Assembly: GCA_021732445.1 (NCBI GenBank)
Contig: JAKFUZ010000009.1
Location: 186,001 to 250,000 of the forward strand
Direction: 5' to 3'
Length of the DNA: 64,000 nucleotides
Source: Sphingomonas sp.
GTDB taxonomy: Bacteria > Pseudomonadota > Alphaproteobacteria > Sphingomonadales > Sphingomonadaceae
The notes beneath the pieces were generated by a model. That model had not been told where the DNA came from. It made no database searches and was given only the letters and a program-made list of their open reading frames with translations. The position numbers were made by a program, and so were the translations under genes. This document shows, in pieces, positions 49,860 to 59,147 of this stretch (positions are counted from its first letter, which is position 1; every line of letters begins with the position of its first letter).

Positions 49860-52457
49860 ATGGCAGGATCGCCTATTTTTCGCGCGGTGTCGTTCAGCGC
49901 GCGCCGTCCCTGGCCGCTGGTCGTGGTCTGTGCGCTGCTGACGGTGCTGGCAGCATGGTTTGCCGCCGGCCATTTTGCGATGACGACCGACACCTCGGCG
50001 CTGATTTCCCCTGCGGTTGACTGGCGCCGTGACGAAGCAGTGCTCAACACCAAATTTCCCAGCCAGACGGACACGACGCTGGTTGTGATCGACGGCCAGA
50101 CGCCGGAACTTGCCGAACTGGGCGCAGCGCGGCTGAGCGCGGCGCTGGCGGCGGATAAGGTGCATTTCCGCACCGTGCGACGCCCCGATGGCGGTGATTT
50201 TCTGGCGCGCGAAGGCGTGTTGTTCGGCTCGGTCGAGGCGGTACGGGCGACTGCCAGGTCGCTGGTATCCGCACAGCCCCTGCTTGGCCCGCTTGCCGCC
50301 GATCCTTCCCTGCGGGGCGTGTCGGACGCGCTTGCCACCATGGTGACGGGCGTTGAGCGCGGCTCAGCGACGCTTGCCGATATCGACCGGCCGGTGGTTG
50401 CGCTCAATAGCGCGCTTGACCATTTGCTGGAGGGCAGGCCGGCCTATTTCTCATGGCAGGCGCTGTTTGCGAGCGAGGGCGGGCAGGTGCCGCCCAAACG
50501 CCGGCTGATCCTGGCCCAGCCCAAGCTTGATTTCACCGCGCTGAAGCCCGGCGAACAGGCGGTGAACGCCATCCGGGCTGCCGCGGCGCGGCTCGCACTT
50601 GACCCGGCGCACGGCGTTCGCGTGCAGATAACGGGGCAGGTGCCGCTTGCCGATGAGGAGTTTTCCACCCTTGAGGAAAATATCGGCAGTGTCGCGGCCA
50701 TCATGGCGCTGGCGATGCTGGTAACATTGTGGTTGGCGACCCGGTCGGTCAAGATTGTCGGCGCGATCATGCTCACGATTGTCGCCGGGCTGGTGGTGTC
50801 AACCGCGATCGGGCTGGCGGTGGTGGGGCGGCTAAACCTGATTTCGGTTGCCTTCATCCCGCTGTTTGTGGGGCTGGGCGTTGATTTTGGCATCCAGATC
50901 AGCGTGCGTTTCAATGCCGAGCGGCTGGCGGGCGCTGATCTGCCGCAGGCGCTTGAGCGGGCGGCGGTGGCGCTTGGCGCGCCGCTGGCGCTGGCGGCTG
51001 GCGCGGTGTTCCTGGGTTTTGGCGCGTTTCTGCCAACCGATTATGTAGGCATTTCGGAGCTTGGCATCATCGCAGGGCTCGGCATGGTCATTGCTCTTGC
51101 GCTGTCGATCACCTTGCTGCCGGCGCTTCTCGTGCTGTTCCGGCCAGGTGTGCCGAAAGCGGAAGTGGGGTTTGCGCAGGCTGCGCCGGTTGACCGCTGG
51201 CTCCACCGCAACCGCGCGCTGGTGCTATGGGCGTTTGGCCTGTCGATGCTGGCGAGCATCGCGACGCTGCCGCTGGTCGAATTTGACTTCAACCCGCTGC
51301 ATCTGCGCGATCCCGATGGCCCGGCCATGCGCTCGCTGAATGATTTGCTGAAAGACCCGCTGCGTACGCCCAATGTCATTTCGGTCGTAACCGACGGTCC
51401 CGATGCGGCGAAAGCGCTTGCCACGCGGCTGGCCGCGTTGCCTGAAGTGGCGCAGGCGATTTCGATCGACAGCTTCATACCCTCCGATCAGGAGGCAAAG
51501 CTCGCGCTGGTGCAGGATGCCGGCGTGCTGCTGGACCTGACGCTCAACCCCTTTGACGTCGCGCCCCCGCCGACCGATGCTGAGGTGGTGGCATCGCTTG
51601 TGCAAACACAGGCCCGGCTGGCGGCAGTGGCAGGCAGCGCGGATGGCCCGGCAGCCGCGCACGCGCTGGCGCTTGCCCACACGCTTGGCCGGCTGGCGCA
51701 GGCAGCGCCGCGGATGCGCGCGACTGCAAGCGATGTCATCGTGACGCCGCTCACCGTAATGCTCGATCAGGCGCGCGCGGTGCTACAGGCAGAAGCGGTG
51801 TCGCGCGATACGCTGCCGCCCGATATCGCCAGCGACTGGCTGTCGGGCGATGGCCATGCCCGCGTGCAGATTTTCCCCAGCGGCAACGGCAATGACAATC
51901 ATGTGCTGGCGGCCTTCACCCGTGCGGTGCAGCGTGTGGCGCCCCACGCGACCGGGCTGCCGGTAGCGACGCAGGCTGCGGCGAGTACGGTTGCGGGCGC
52001 CTTTGTGCAGGCCGGGGTGCTGGCGCTGGCGCTGGTCAGCGTGCTGCTGTTTGCGGTGTTGCGCGATGCGCGCGAAGTAGCGTTTACGCTGGCGCCTGTT
52101 GTGCTGTCGGGGTTTTTGACGCTGGGCAGTTGTGTGGTGATTGGCCAGCCGATAAATTTTGCCAACATAATTGCGTTTCCGCTGCTGTTTGGCGTGGGCG
52201 TTGCCTTTCACATCTATTTTGTGATGGCGTGGCGGAGCGGGGCCACCGATTTGCTGCAATCCAGCCTTGCGCGGGCCGTGCTGTTTTCTGCGCTGGCGAC
52301 GGGAAGCGCGTTTGGCGCGCTGTGGCTGTCGCACCATCCGGGGACGGCCAGCATGGGCAAAATTCTGATGATCTCGCTTGCGTGGACGCTGGTGTGCGCG
52401 CTCATCTTCGAGCCTGCGCTGCTTGGCCCCCCGCGCACCCGGCCGGTTAGAGCGTAA
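49860..52457 (+). CDS. hpnN: Hopanoid-associated RND transporter HpnN
   Basis: The 865-residue inner-membrane protein has the MMPL/RND plan. One helix at about 15-37 is followed by a large periplasmic domain to about 270, a helix bundle with LFVGLGVDFGIQISVRFNAERL, a second helix at about 460-480, a second periplasmic domain, and a C-terminal bundle with FPLLFGVGVAFHIYFVMAWR. In Rhodopseudomonas and Burkholderia, HpnN moves hopanoids from inner to outer membrane. It sits between the DUF2141 gene and converging mlaA/hpnM, overlapping mlaA by 11 nt. Confidence 0.93.
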   Translation: MAGSPIFRAVSFSARRPWPLVVVCALLTVLAAWFAAGHFAMTTDTSALISPAVDWRRDEAVLNTKFPSQTDTTLVVIDGQTPELAELGAARLSAALAADKVHFRTVRRPDGGDFLAREGVLFGSVEAVRATARSLVSAQPLLGPLAADPSLRGVSDALATMVTGVERGSATLADIDRPVVALNSALDHLLEGRPAYFSWQALFASEGGQVPPKRRLILAQPKLDFTALKPGEQAVNAIRAAAARLALDPAHGVRVQITGQVPLADEEFSTLEENIGSVAAIMALAMLVTLWLATRSVKIVGAIMLTIVAGLVVSTAIGLAVVGRLNLISVAFIPLFVGLGVDFGIQISVRFNAERLAGADLPQALERAAVALGAPLALAAGAVFLGFGAFLPTDYVGISELGIIAGLGMVIALALSITLLPALLVLFRPGVPKAEVGFAQAAPVDRWLHRNRALVLWAFGLSMLASIATLPLVEFDFNPLHLRDPDGPAMRSLNDLLKDPLRTPNVISVVTDGPDAAKALATRLAALPEVAQAISIDSFIPSDQEAKLALVQDAGVLLDLTLNPFDVAPPPTDAEVVASLVQTQARLAAVAGSADGPAAAHALALAHTLGRLAQAAPRMRATASDVIVTPLTVMLDQARAVLQAEAVSRDTLPPDIASDWLSGDGHARVQIFPSGNGNDNHVLAAFTRAVQRVAPHATGLPVATQAAASTVAGAFVQAGVLALALVSVLLFAVLRDAREVAFTLAPVVLSGFLTLGSCVVIGQPINFANIIAFPLLFGVGVAFHIYFVMAWRSGATDLLQSSLARAVLFSALATGSAFGALWLSHHPGTASMGKILMISLAWTLVCALIFEPALLGPPRTRPVRA

Positions 52458-53478
52458 ACAGCGTGAGCGCGCGCTGCGGCGCGGCGGGGGGCACGGGCAC
52501 AGCGGGCGGATTTTGCGCTGAGGGCGGCGCGGCATCGGCCTGCGACGGCGGCGGCGGCGGTGCGCCTGGGTCGGCCGGCGGATCGGCCGGCGTTGGCGCG
52601 ACGGCGCCTGGCATCGTCCCCGCGTCGCCCTGCGCCGCCGGAGAATCGGCGGGCGCGTCGGCCGGATCGAGCAGCGGATCGTCCAGCCCGGACGTTGCAC
52701 TCTTCCCCTTGATGTCATCAATCTCGGCGGCGCGGCTTTGCTGATAGACGGAGCGCAGCGTGGCATAAGGGTCTGCCGCCCCTGTCAGCAGCGCCTTGAA
52801 GCCGGCGTCATTTTCGGCCCGTCGATCCAGCCCGTCCACAACAAAGCTCGACACCTGATAGTCGAACCGGTTGAACGGCGTGCCAATGGCCAGCGGCAGC
52901 ACCAGATTATCGGTCTGCCCGCCTAGCAGATCGCGCAAATCAGTGGGGCCGATGAAGGGCAGGAACAGATAAGGCCCCGGCCCGACCCCGTAGCGCGCCA
53001 GCGTGTTGCCAAGCCCGTTGTTGCGGTGGGGCAGCCTGGCGGTCTTGGCGACATCCAGCGTGCCGCCAATGCCGACGGTTGAGTTGATCGCAAAGCGGGC
53101 GAATGTCTTGATCGCGCGCTTGGGCTTCAACTGGAGCAGATCGTTCAGAAAAACGATCGGCTCGGTCAGGTTTGAGAGGAAATGGCGGATGCCAACGCGC
53201 AGAAATTTGGGAATGATCGACTTGTAGCCCAGGGCGGTCGGGCGGAAGATCGCACGGTCAAGCGCAATGTGGAATTTGTAGATTTTGCGGTTCAGGCGCT
53301 CCCATGGGTCACCCTTGGCATGGCGCCCGCGTTCTGGCGTTGCCGCAAAGGCAGGCGGCGGCGTGGCCGTTGCCTGCGTGCTCGCGGCCGGAGCGGGGCC
53401 GGGCGTCTCCTGAGCCATAGCCGGCGCGCTCGCCAGCAAGGCGGCAAGCAGCACCGCCTTGCCGCGCCTGTTCCCCAT
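52447..53478 (-). CDS. MlaA/VacJ-family protein without lipobox
   Basis: The 343-residue protein has a signal peptide ending AMAQ (cleavage near residue 22) and an MlaA core (about 55-260): DPWERLNRKIYKFH, RFAINSTVGIGGTLDVA, LARYGVGPGPYLFLPFIGPTDLRD. MlaA removes phospholipids from the outer leaflet of the outer membrane, and is normally a lipoprotein. Here I see no lipobox cysteine, so it is either soluble or held by the amphipathic ring. The last 90 residues are a Pro/Ala/Asp-rich low-complexity tail. It lies 14 nt after hpnM, matching a retrograde lipid-transport pair. Confidence 0.87.
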   Translation of the reverse strand: MGNRRGKAVLLAALLASAPAMAQETPGPAPAASTQATATPPPAFAATPERGRHAKGDPWERLNRKIYKFHIALDRAIFRPTALGYKSIIPKFLRVGIRHFLSNLTEPIVFLNDLLQLKPKRAIKTFARFAINSTVGIGGTLDVAKTARLPHRNNGLGNTLARYGVGPGPYLFLPFIGPTDLRDLLGGQTDNLVLPLAIGTPFNRFDYQVSSFVVDGLDRRAENDAGFKALLTGAADPYATLRSVYQQSRAAEIDDIKGKSATSGLDDPLLDPADAPADSPAAQGDAGTMPGAVAPTPADPPADPGAPPPPPSQADAAPPSAQNPPAVPVPPAAPQRALTLFTL

Positions 53479-53492
53479 GGCGTTCGGCCGGA

Positions 53493-54092
53493 TCAGCTCG
53501 CGGCCTTGTCAGCCAGCGTGTTGACATGCCCGATCAGCGCCTTTGCCCCGCCTTTTGCCAGAATAGCGTCAAAATCGGCGCGGCGGGTCGCAAGCTGGCT
53601 GATCGAATTTTGATAGAACACGTCGATCACGCGCCAGTCCCCCCCCGTCTGCCGCAGCCGATAGGCGATGCTAACCGGCGCTTCCTTGGGCGTGGTGAGC
53701 TGGGTCTTGACGAGCTTGTCGGTGCCGCGCGACGCGACATTGGCGTCGATGGTGAATGCCTGGCCCGACCAGTTGCCGAAATTGGCGGCATATTGGTTGA
53801 TGGTGAGTTTGCGGATGGCCGAGACCAGCGCGGTCCGTTCCGCAGGGGTTGCCGCGTTCCACGGCACGCCAACCGCAAGCCGGGTCATCAGCGGCAGATC
53901 GAACACCTTGTCGACGACTGGTGCAATCTGCGCGGCACGGCCCGCAAAGCCAAGCTTTTTGCCGCCCTTCATGATGGCGACGAGGCCGTCGTTCAATGAT
54001 TTTACCGGGGCAGCGGCCACCTCTTGCGCCCGCGCGGCGCCGGGCAGCGCGGCGGCGGCCATGACCAGGCCGATGGGGGCAAAACGACGCAT
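53493..54092 (-). CDS. hpnM: HpnM, MlaC-like periplasmic lipid-binding protein
   Basis: The 199-residue protein has a signal peptide (AARAQ near 22) and a Ttg2D/MlaC fold: FDLPLMTRLAVGVPWN, ERTALVSAIRKLTINQYAANFGN and a late YRLRQTGGDWRVIDVFYQNSIS. TIGR03481 (HpnM) members of this fold occur in hopanoid loci. It should carry lipids across the periplasm to MlaA or the HpnN system. ATG at 54092 begins the signal peptide; the frame extends further without homology. It is the first gene of hpnM-mlaA. Confidence 0.88.
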   Translation of the reverse strand: MRRFAPIGLVMAAAALPGAARAQEVAAAPVKSLNDGLVAIMKGGKKLGFAGRAAQIAPVVDKVFDLPLMTRLAVGVPWNAATPAERTALVSAIRKLTINQYAANFGNWSGQAFTIDANVASRGTDKLVKTQLTTPKEAPVSIAYRLRQTGGDWRVIDVFYQNSISQLATRRADFDAILAKGGAKALIGHVNTLADKAAS

Positions 54093-54437
54093 TGTGTAAC
54101 TCCATTGCCGCACAGCGGGGTTCTGATATGCGGACGGACAAGGCCCGTCCAGCCCCCTTTCCTCTACCGCCATGGCCTGAACGGTCGCTGACCGGAACGG
54201 CCGCTGCGTAACAATTTGTTACAGCGGCGCGAAGAAGCAAAGACGCCGTGCGACGTTTGCGGAATACCGGGGCACCGATTGACTGGCCCGGGGGCCAATG
54301 CGGCGTCTAAGGATGGGAGCGATGCCGATCGGCTGATTTTGGCGCATTCTGGCTGGCGTTGTCGTGGCGCAGGCATTACCAAGCGCGCCGCCATCCCGGT
54401 CATCGGGAATTGCAAGGGGGAAGAAAGGATTTTTTCC
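54093..54437. other. Divergent control region of hpnM and ispH
   Basis: These 345 bases hold no credible gene. They include a strong inverted repeat (54200-54228, listed separately) and a smaller one, TGGCCC-GG-GGGCCA at 54284-54297. I see no clear -35/-10 pair. An in-frame extension of ispH upstream of 54438 has no homology. GGAAC at 54194-54198 resembles an EcfG -35, but no GTT-type -10 lies 16-17 nt later. Confidence 0.55.
54200..54228. promoter_or_regulatory. 29-nt inverted repeat, candidate operator
   Basis: GCCGCT-gc-GTAACAA-t-TTGTTAC-AGCGGC forms two nested inverted arms around a single T. The inner 15 nt are perfectly dyadic, GTAACAA/TTGTTAC, and the outer six pair exactly apart from a two-base bulge. 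It lies 108 nt from the hpnM ATG and 210 nt from the ispH start, with no T-run behind it. An operator for a dimeric regulator is more likely than a terminator. Confidence 0.5.
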
Positions 54438-55406
54438 TTGGAAGTCATACTGGCCAAGCCGCGCGGCTTTTGCGCGGGTGTTGTGCGCGCCATCGACATT
54501 GTTGAGCGCGCGATCGATTTGTACGGAAGCCCGGTCTATGTCCGGCATGAGATCGTCCATAATCGCCACGTGGTGAACGCCCTGAAGCGCAAAGGTGCGA
54601 TTTTTGTCGACGAGATCGCCGAGGTGCCCGATGGCGCCCGCACCATTTTCAGCGCGCACGGCGTTTCCAAGGATGTGGAGGCACAGGCGGCAGCCCGCGG
54701 TCTTCCGGTGCTTGATGCCACGTGCCCGCTCGTCACCAAGGTGCATAATCAGGGCCGGCGTTATGCCGCGGCAGGCCGCACCCTGTTGCTGATCGGCCAT
54801 GCCGGCCATGCCGAAGTAGAGGGCACGGTGGGGCAAGTGGGCGCGCCTGTTCATTTGCTGTCGAGCGAAGCCGATGTCGCGGCGCTCGATTTGCCCGACG
54901 ATGCCCCGCTTGCCTATATCACCCAGACGACGCTGTCGGTTGATGACACGCGCGGCATCATCTCGGCGCTTCATGCCCGGTTCACCGATCTGGTCGGGCC
55001 GGATGTGTCGGACATCTGCTATGCCACACAGAACCGGCAGACCGCGGTGCGCGACCTTTGCCGCGTGGTTGACCTCTTGCTGGTGGTGGGCGCGCAAAAC
55101 AGCTCAAACTCAAGCCGGCTGCGCGAAATTGGCGTTGAAAAGGGCCTGCCGGCCTATCTGGTGGCAGACGGCGATGCGCTCGACCCGGCATGGTTTGCCG
55201 GTATTGAGCGGGTGGGCCTGACCGCCGGCGCCTCCGCCCCCGACGAGCTTGTCGACAGCGTGATCGCGGCGCTCAAGGCGCTTGGGCCGGTCCGTGTGTC
55301 GCAACTTGACGGCATTGAAGAAACGCTGGAATTCAGCCTGCCTTCTGAGCTAAGAACCGTCGCTTCGCCAGGTGCTGCGGCCGCTCGCCGTGTGTCGGCT
55401 GCATAG
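54438..55406 (+). CDS. ispH: 4-hydroxy-3-methylbut-2-enyl diphosphate reductase
   Basis: IspH makes IPP and DMAPP in the last MEP step and needs an iron-sulfur cluster. The 322-residue protein has its three cluster cysteines at Cys12 (PRGFCAGV), Cys96 ([11 protein letters not shown]) and Cys194 ([10 protein letters not shown]), plus HEIVHN, SAHGVS and [14 protein letters not shown] ([10 protein letters not shown]) motifs. The start is TTG at 54438 with AAGGA 8 nt upstream; no ATG or GTG fits. It is followed at 11 nt by hpnH, so precursor supply and hopanoid side-chain formation share a transcript. Confidence 0.95.
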   Translation: MEVILAKPRGFCAGVVRAIDIVERAIDLYGSPVYVRHEIVHNRHVVNALKRKGAIFVDEIAEVPDGARTIFSAHGVSKDVEAQAAARGLPVLDATCPLVTKVHNQGRRYAAAGRTLLLIGHAGHAEVEGTVGQVGAPVHLLSSEADVAALDLPDDAPLAYITQTTLSVDDTRGIISALHARFTDLVGPDVSDICYATQNRQTAVRDLCRVVDLLLVVGAQNSSNSSRLREIGVEKGLPAYLVADGDALDPAWFAGIERVGLTAGASAPDELVDSVIAALKALGPVRVSQLDGIEETLEFSLPSELRTVASPGAAAARRVSAA

Positions 55407-55417
55407 GACCAGACCAT

Positions 55418-56563
55418 ATGACCCTTCCGATCAATCTGCTGGCGCGTATCGGCAGCTACACGGTGCGCAAGCACATGAGCGGTGGCAAATACCCGCTTGT
55501 GCTGATGCTTGAGCCGCTCTTGCGCTGCAATCTGGCGTGCCCGGGCTGCGGCAAGATTGATTATCCAGACGCGATCCTCAACCAGCGGCTGTCGTTCGAC
55601 CAGTGCATGGCCGCGATTGACGAGTGCGGCGCGCCCGCCGTGTCGATTGCCGGCGGCGAACCGTTGCTCCACCGTGACATGCCCCGGATTGTCGAGGGCT
55701 ATGTCGCGAAGAAGAAGTTCGTCATCCTGTGCACCAACGCGCTGCTGCTGAAAAAGAAGATTGACGATTACAAGCCATCGACCTTCTTCACCTGGTCGAT
55801 CCACCTTGATGGCGACAAGGGCATGCACGACCATGCCGTCGATCAGGAAGGCACTTATGAAGTCGCGATCGAGGCGATCGAGCTTGCCCGTGAGCGCGGC
55901 TTTCGGGTGCAGGTCAACTGCACGGTGTTCGACGGCGCGGACCCCGCGCGGCTGGCCGGATTTTTCGACGAGATGGAAAAGCGCGGCGTCGAGATCACCA
56001 TTTCGCCCGGCTATTCCTATGAACGCGCGGCCGATCAGGAACATTTCCTGACGCGCGAGCGCACCAAGAATTTCTTCCGCGACGTGTTCCGGCGCGGCAA
56101 TGGCGGCAAGGCGTGGACCTTCACCAATTCGCCGTTGTTCCTCGATTTTCTGGCCGGCAACCAGACCTATGAATGCACGCCCTGGTCCATGCCGCTGCGC
56201 ACCGTGTTTGGGTGGCAAAAGCCATGTTATCTCGTCGGCGAGGGCTATGTCGACAGCTTTGCCGAGCTGATGGAAGGCACTGACTGGGATCAATACGGCG
56301 TCGGCAAATATGAGAAATGCTCAAACTGCATGGTCCATTGCGGCTTTGAGGGCACTGCTGCCACCGACGCGCTGCGCCACCCGCTGAAAATGATGAGCGT
56401 CGGCCGCAAGGGCGTGCGCACCGAAGGGCCGATGGCGCCCGATATCGACCTGTCGCACGCGCGCAAGGCGGAAGATGTCCACTCAACGCATGTCGAGCGC
56501 GAGCTGGAGCGAATCAAAGCGGCGGACCCGGAAGGCTATAAGCGGGTGCAGCGCGCGGCTTGA
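55418..56563 (+). CDS. hpnH: Adenosyl-hopene transferase HpnH (radical SAM)
   Basis: HpnH joins the 5'-deoxyadenosyl group of SAM to diploptene, giving adenosylhopane. The 381-residue protein has the radical-SAM cluster motif Cys37-x3-Cys41-x2-Cys44 in LRCNLACPGCGKIDYP, SIAGGEPLLH for SAM, and a C-terminal region with further cysteines, including NCMVHCGFEG. The length and motifs match TIGR03470. Its 3' end overlaps the converging hpnG by 28 nt. Confidence 0.95.
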   Translation: MTLPINLLARIGSYTVRKHMSGGKYPLVLMLEPLLRCNLACPGCGKIDYPDAILNQRLSFDQCMAAIDECGAPAVSIAGGEPLLHRDMPRIVEGYVAKKKFVILCTNALLLKKKIDDYKPSTFFTWSIHLDGDKGMHDHAVDQEGTYEVAIEAIELARERGFRVQVNCTVFDGADPARLAGFFDEMEKRGVEITISPGYSYERAADQEHFLTRERTKNFFRDVFRRGNGGKAWTFTNSPLFLDFLAGNQTYECTPWSMPLRTVFGWQKPCYLVGEGYVDSFAELMEGTDWDQYGVGKYEKCSNCMVHCGFEGTAATDALRHPLKMMSVGRKGVRTEGPMAPDIDLSHARKAEDVHSTHVERELERIKAADPEGYKRVQRAA

Positions 56564-57189
56564 TCGCGCGCAAGCGTCGCAAGTGCCCCGGCGATGTGAC
56601 GCAGCGCGGCAAAGGCCCGCTCTGCGCTTCGCCCGGTGCGGATCAGCGCTGGTAGCTGCCCTGGCCGTCTTGCCAGTGACGCAAGCACGCGGCCCAGCGC
56701 CATTGATCCATCGGGGTTCATGCCGACAAGCGCGGCGGGCGGCAGCGTATCGTGCGCCGTGTCGGAAATCGCGCGGATGGCGGCAAAGGCCAGCCCGTGG
56801 CGCGCGGCCACCCGCGCGGCGATGTGCGATTCCATATCGACCGCGCTCGCGCCAGTTGCGGTCCGCAGCAGGGACTTTGCCGCGGCGGTCGCGGTGATCG
56901 TATCGCGCCCAACAATCTTGCCTGCCCGCGCGCCGCGTAGCCGCTCAAGCAGGGCATCGGCCAGCGATGCGGGGGCGTCGATCACCACATCGCCAGCCAC
57001 CAGCGCCGGGTCGAGCGCGCCGGCGATCCCGCAGGACACGATCAGCTTGGCCGAGGGGAACAGCTTGGTGTGATGTTCGAGATTTTCCTCAAGGCGGGCG
57101 CTGTCACCTCCGCCGATGATGGGGATGATCCCGGCGCCCTCGACAATCCTCGCCTCGCGCTGTAGCCCGCAGGCGACAAGGATGGTCAC
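56536..57189 (-). CDS. hpnG: HpnG, adenosylhopane nucleoside phosphorylase-like
   Basis: The 217-residue protein has the PNP/MTA nucleosidase fold: MTILVACGLQREARI, IVSCGIAGALDPALVAGDVVI and the ribose-binding AVDMESHIAARVA. HpnG cleaves adenine from adenosylhopane to give ribosylhopane or its phosphate. It is the last gene of the hpnABCDE-shc-hpnG run and overlaps shc by 4 nt (ATGA). Position and motif set distinguish it from a general MTA/SAH nucleosidase. Confidence 0.92.
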   Translation of the reverse strand: MTILVACGLQREARIVEGAGIIPIIGGGDSARLEENLEHHTKLFPSAKLIVSCGIAGALDPALVAGDVVIDAPASLADALLERLRGARAGKIVGRDTITATAAAKSLLRTATGASAVDMESHIAARVAARHGLAFAAIRAISDTAHDTLPPAALVGMNPDGSMALGRVLASLARRPGQLPALIRTGRSAERAFAALRHIAGALATLARDQAARCTRL

Positions 57190-59135
57190 ATTCCGAACGC
57201 CACGTCGCGCGCGTTCGAGCGTTTAAGGTTGCGATACCGCGCGACCGCCCAAAGCGGGAAATATTTCGGATAGCCATGATACCGCAGGTAAAAGACGCGC
57301 GGAAAGCCGCCGCCGGTGTATTTTTCCTGCCCCCAAAGGCCGTCCGTTTCCTGATGCGCGACAAGCCACGCGACCCCACGGGCGACGGCTGGATGATCGA
57401 CCATGCCGGCTGCCATCAGGCCAAGCAATGCCCACGCCGTCTGCGATGCAGTTGAGGCGGCCGGCGTATACCCTGCATAATCAAGCGCATAGCTGTCGCA
57501 ATCTTCGCCCCAGCCGCCATCGGGGTTCTGGATCGTCGCCAGCCACCCGGCGGCCCGCGCCATGCTGGGATGGTCGGCCGCAAGCCCGGCGGCGTTCAGC
57601 GCGCACATCACCGACCAGGTGCCGTAAATATAATTGACGCCCCAGCGGCCGAACCAGCTCCCGTCGGGCATCTGCTCGTCGGCGAGAAATTTCAGCGCAG
57701 CCTTCATCCGGGCGCTGTCGGTTTCACCGAGCTGCGCCAGCATCGACACGCAGCGTGCGGTCACATCGCTCGTCGGCGGATCGAGCAGTGCACCATGGTC
57801 GGCAAACGGAATGTTGTTGAGATAATGATAGGTGTTGTCGGCATCGAACGCGCCGAACCCGCCATTTCGGGATTGCAACCCGGCCGTCCACTCAGTGCCG
57901 CGCGCAATCGCCTCGTCATAGCCGCCGGCCAGCCCCAGCCGGCCCCGCGCGCGGTCCATCGCCATCACAACGACGGCGGTGTCGTCAAGATCAGGGTAAT
58001 GCGCGTTGTTATATTGAAACGCCCAGCCACCGGGCCGCACATTTGGCTTTTCATCGGCCCAGTCGCCCTTGACATCCAGCACTTGCAGGGGCCGGAGCCA
58101 GTCGAGCGCGGCCGCCGCCCGCGCCTCATTCTCCTCACCGCCTGCTTCGAGCATCGCATGCGCCGCCAGTGCGGTGTCCCAGACGGGCGACACGCAGGGC
58201 TGGCAATAGGCCTCGTCATCCGCAACGACCAGCAGCTTTTCAACCGACTGACGGGCGATTGCGCGGTCAGGGTGGTCGGGCGCATAGCCCAGGCAGTCGA
58301 ACATCATCACGCTGTTGGCCATGGCAGGATAAATGGCGCCCAGACCATCCTCGCCGTTCAGCCGCTCGACCACAAAGGCGGTGCAGGCGTCAACCGCGCG
58401 CTGGCGCAGGCGGCGGGGCCATAGCGGATCGGCCCGTTTCAGCACCACATCAAGCGCCGCAAAGAAGATTTGCCATGTCCGCCTGGCGCCTGCCGCCTGG
58501 CTTTTGAGCGGCGCCGATCTGGCCGTGTACAGCTCGTCAACCAGCACGCCCGAGGGGTTCTTTGCCAGTGGCTGTTTTGCCGCCAGCACGAGCAGCGGCA
58601 CGATTACGGTGCGCGCCCAATAGGACATTTTCGACAAATGCACCGGAAACCAGCGCGGCAGCAGGATGAGTTCCACCGGCATCGTCGGCACGACCTGCCA
58701 CGACCCCGCGCCGAACAGCGCGAGCTGAATGCGGGTGAACACATTCACCGCGGCCGCCCCACCCGCTGCATGAATAGCCGCCCGCGCGCGCGCCATGTGC
58801 GGCGCATCGACGTCATCCCCGATCATTTTGAGCGCGAAATAGGCCTTAACGCTAGCGGATATGTCAAAAGCGCCGCCGTGGAACAGCGGCCAGCCATGAT
58901 GCGCGCTAGCCTGGATGCGGCGCAGATAATGGCCGATCTTGGCCTCCAGTGCGGCGTCGCGCGGTTCGCCCAGATAATGGCGCAGCAACACATATTCCGC
59001 CGGGATGGTCGCGTCTGCCTCCAGCTCGAAAACCCAGTGGCCGTCGGGCTGTTGTGCTGCGGCAAGCGCCTCGGCCGCGCGCGCCGTGCATGCATCAATC
59101 GCGGCAAGAGGGTCAGTTGCGAGCATTTCAGTCAT
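57186..59135 (-). CDS. shc: Squalene-hopene cyclase (HpnF)
   Basis: Shc cyclises squalene to hopene and hopanol on the cytoplasmic face of the membrane. The 649-residue protein has the catalytic DXDD motif at Asp382-Leu-Asp-Asp385 and many QW-like repeats, for example QQPDGHWVFELEA near the N terminus, RNGGFGAFD, DGSWFGRWG, NPDGGWGEDCDSY and TDGLWGQEKYTG. The length is typical. It lies 12 nt after hpnE and overlaps hpnG. Confidence 0.97.
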   Translation of the reverse strand: MTEMLATDPLAAIDACTARAAEALAAAQQPDGHWVFELEADATIPAEYVLLRHYLGEPRDAALEAKIGHYLRRIQASAHHGWPLFHGGAFDISASVKAYFALKMIGDDVDAPHMARARAAIHAAGGAAAVNVFTRIQLALFGAGSWQVVPTMPVELILLPRWFPVHLSKMSYWARTVIVPLLVLAAKQPLAKNPSGVLVDELYTARSAPLKSQAAGARRTWQIFFAALDVVLKRADPLWPRRLRQRAVDACTAFVVERLNGEDGLGAIYPAMANSVMMFDCLGYAPDHPDRAIARQSVEKLLVVADDEAYCQPCVSPVWDTALAAHAMLEAGGEENEARAAAALDWLRPLQVLDVKGDWADEKPNVRPGGWAFQYNNAHYPDLDDTAVVVMAMDRARGRLGLAGGYDEAIARGTEWTAGLQSRNGGFGAFDADNTYHYLNNIPFADHGALLDPPTSDVTARCVSMLAQLGETDSARMKAALKFLADEQMPDGSWFGRWGVNYIYGTWSVMCALNAAGLAADHPSMARAAGWLATIQNPDGGWGEDCDSYALDYAGYTPAASTASQTAWALLGLMAAGMVDHPAVARGVAWLVAHQETDGLWGQEKYTGGGFPRVFYLRYHGYPKYFPLWAVARYRNLKRSNARDVAFGM

Positions 59136-59147
59136 TATTGCGCGGCT

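Noticed and set aside
51783..52766. 327-codon Arg-rich frame crossing hpnN and mlaA on the minus strand
   Set aside because: Extremely basic low-complexity composition and overlap with two real genes mark it as a shadow.
54219..55097. 292-codon minus-strand frame over ispH
   Set aside because: IspH has all three cluster cysteines in the plus frame; the antisense frame has no motif.
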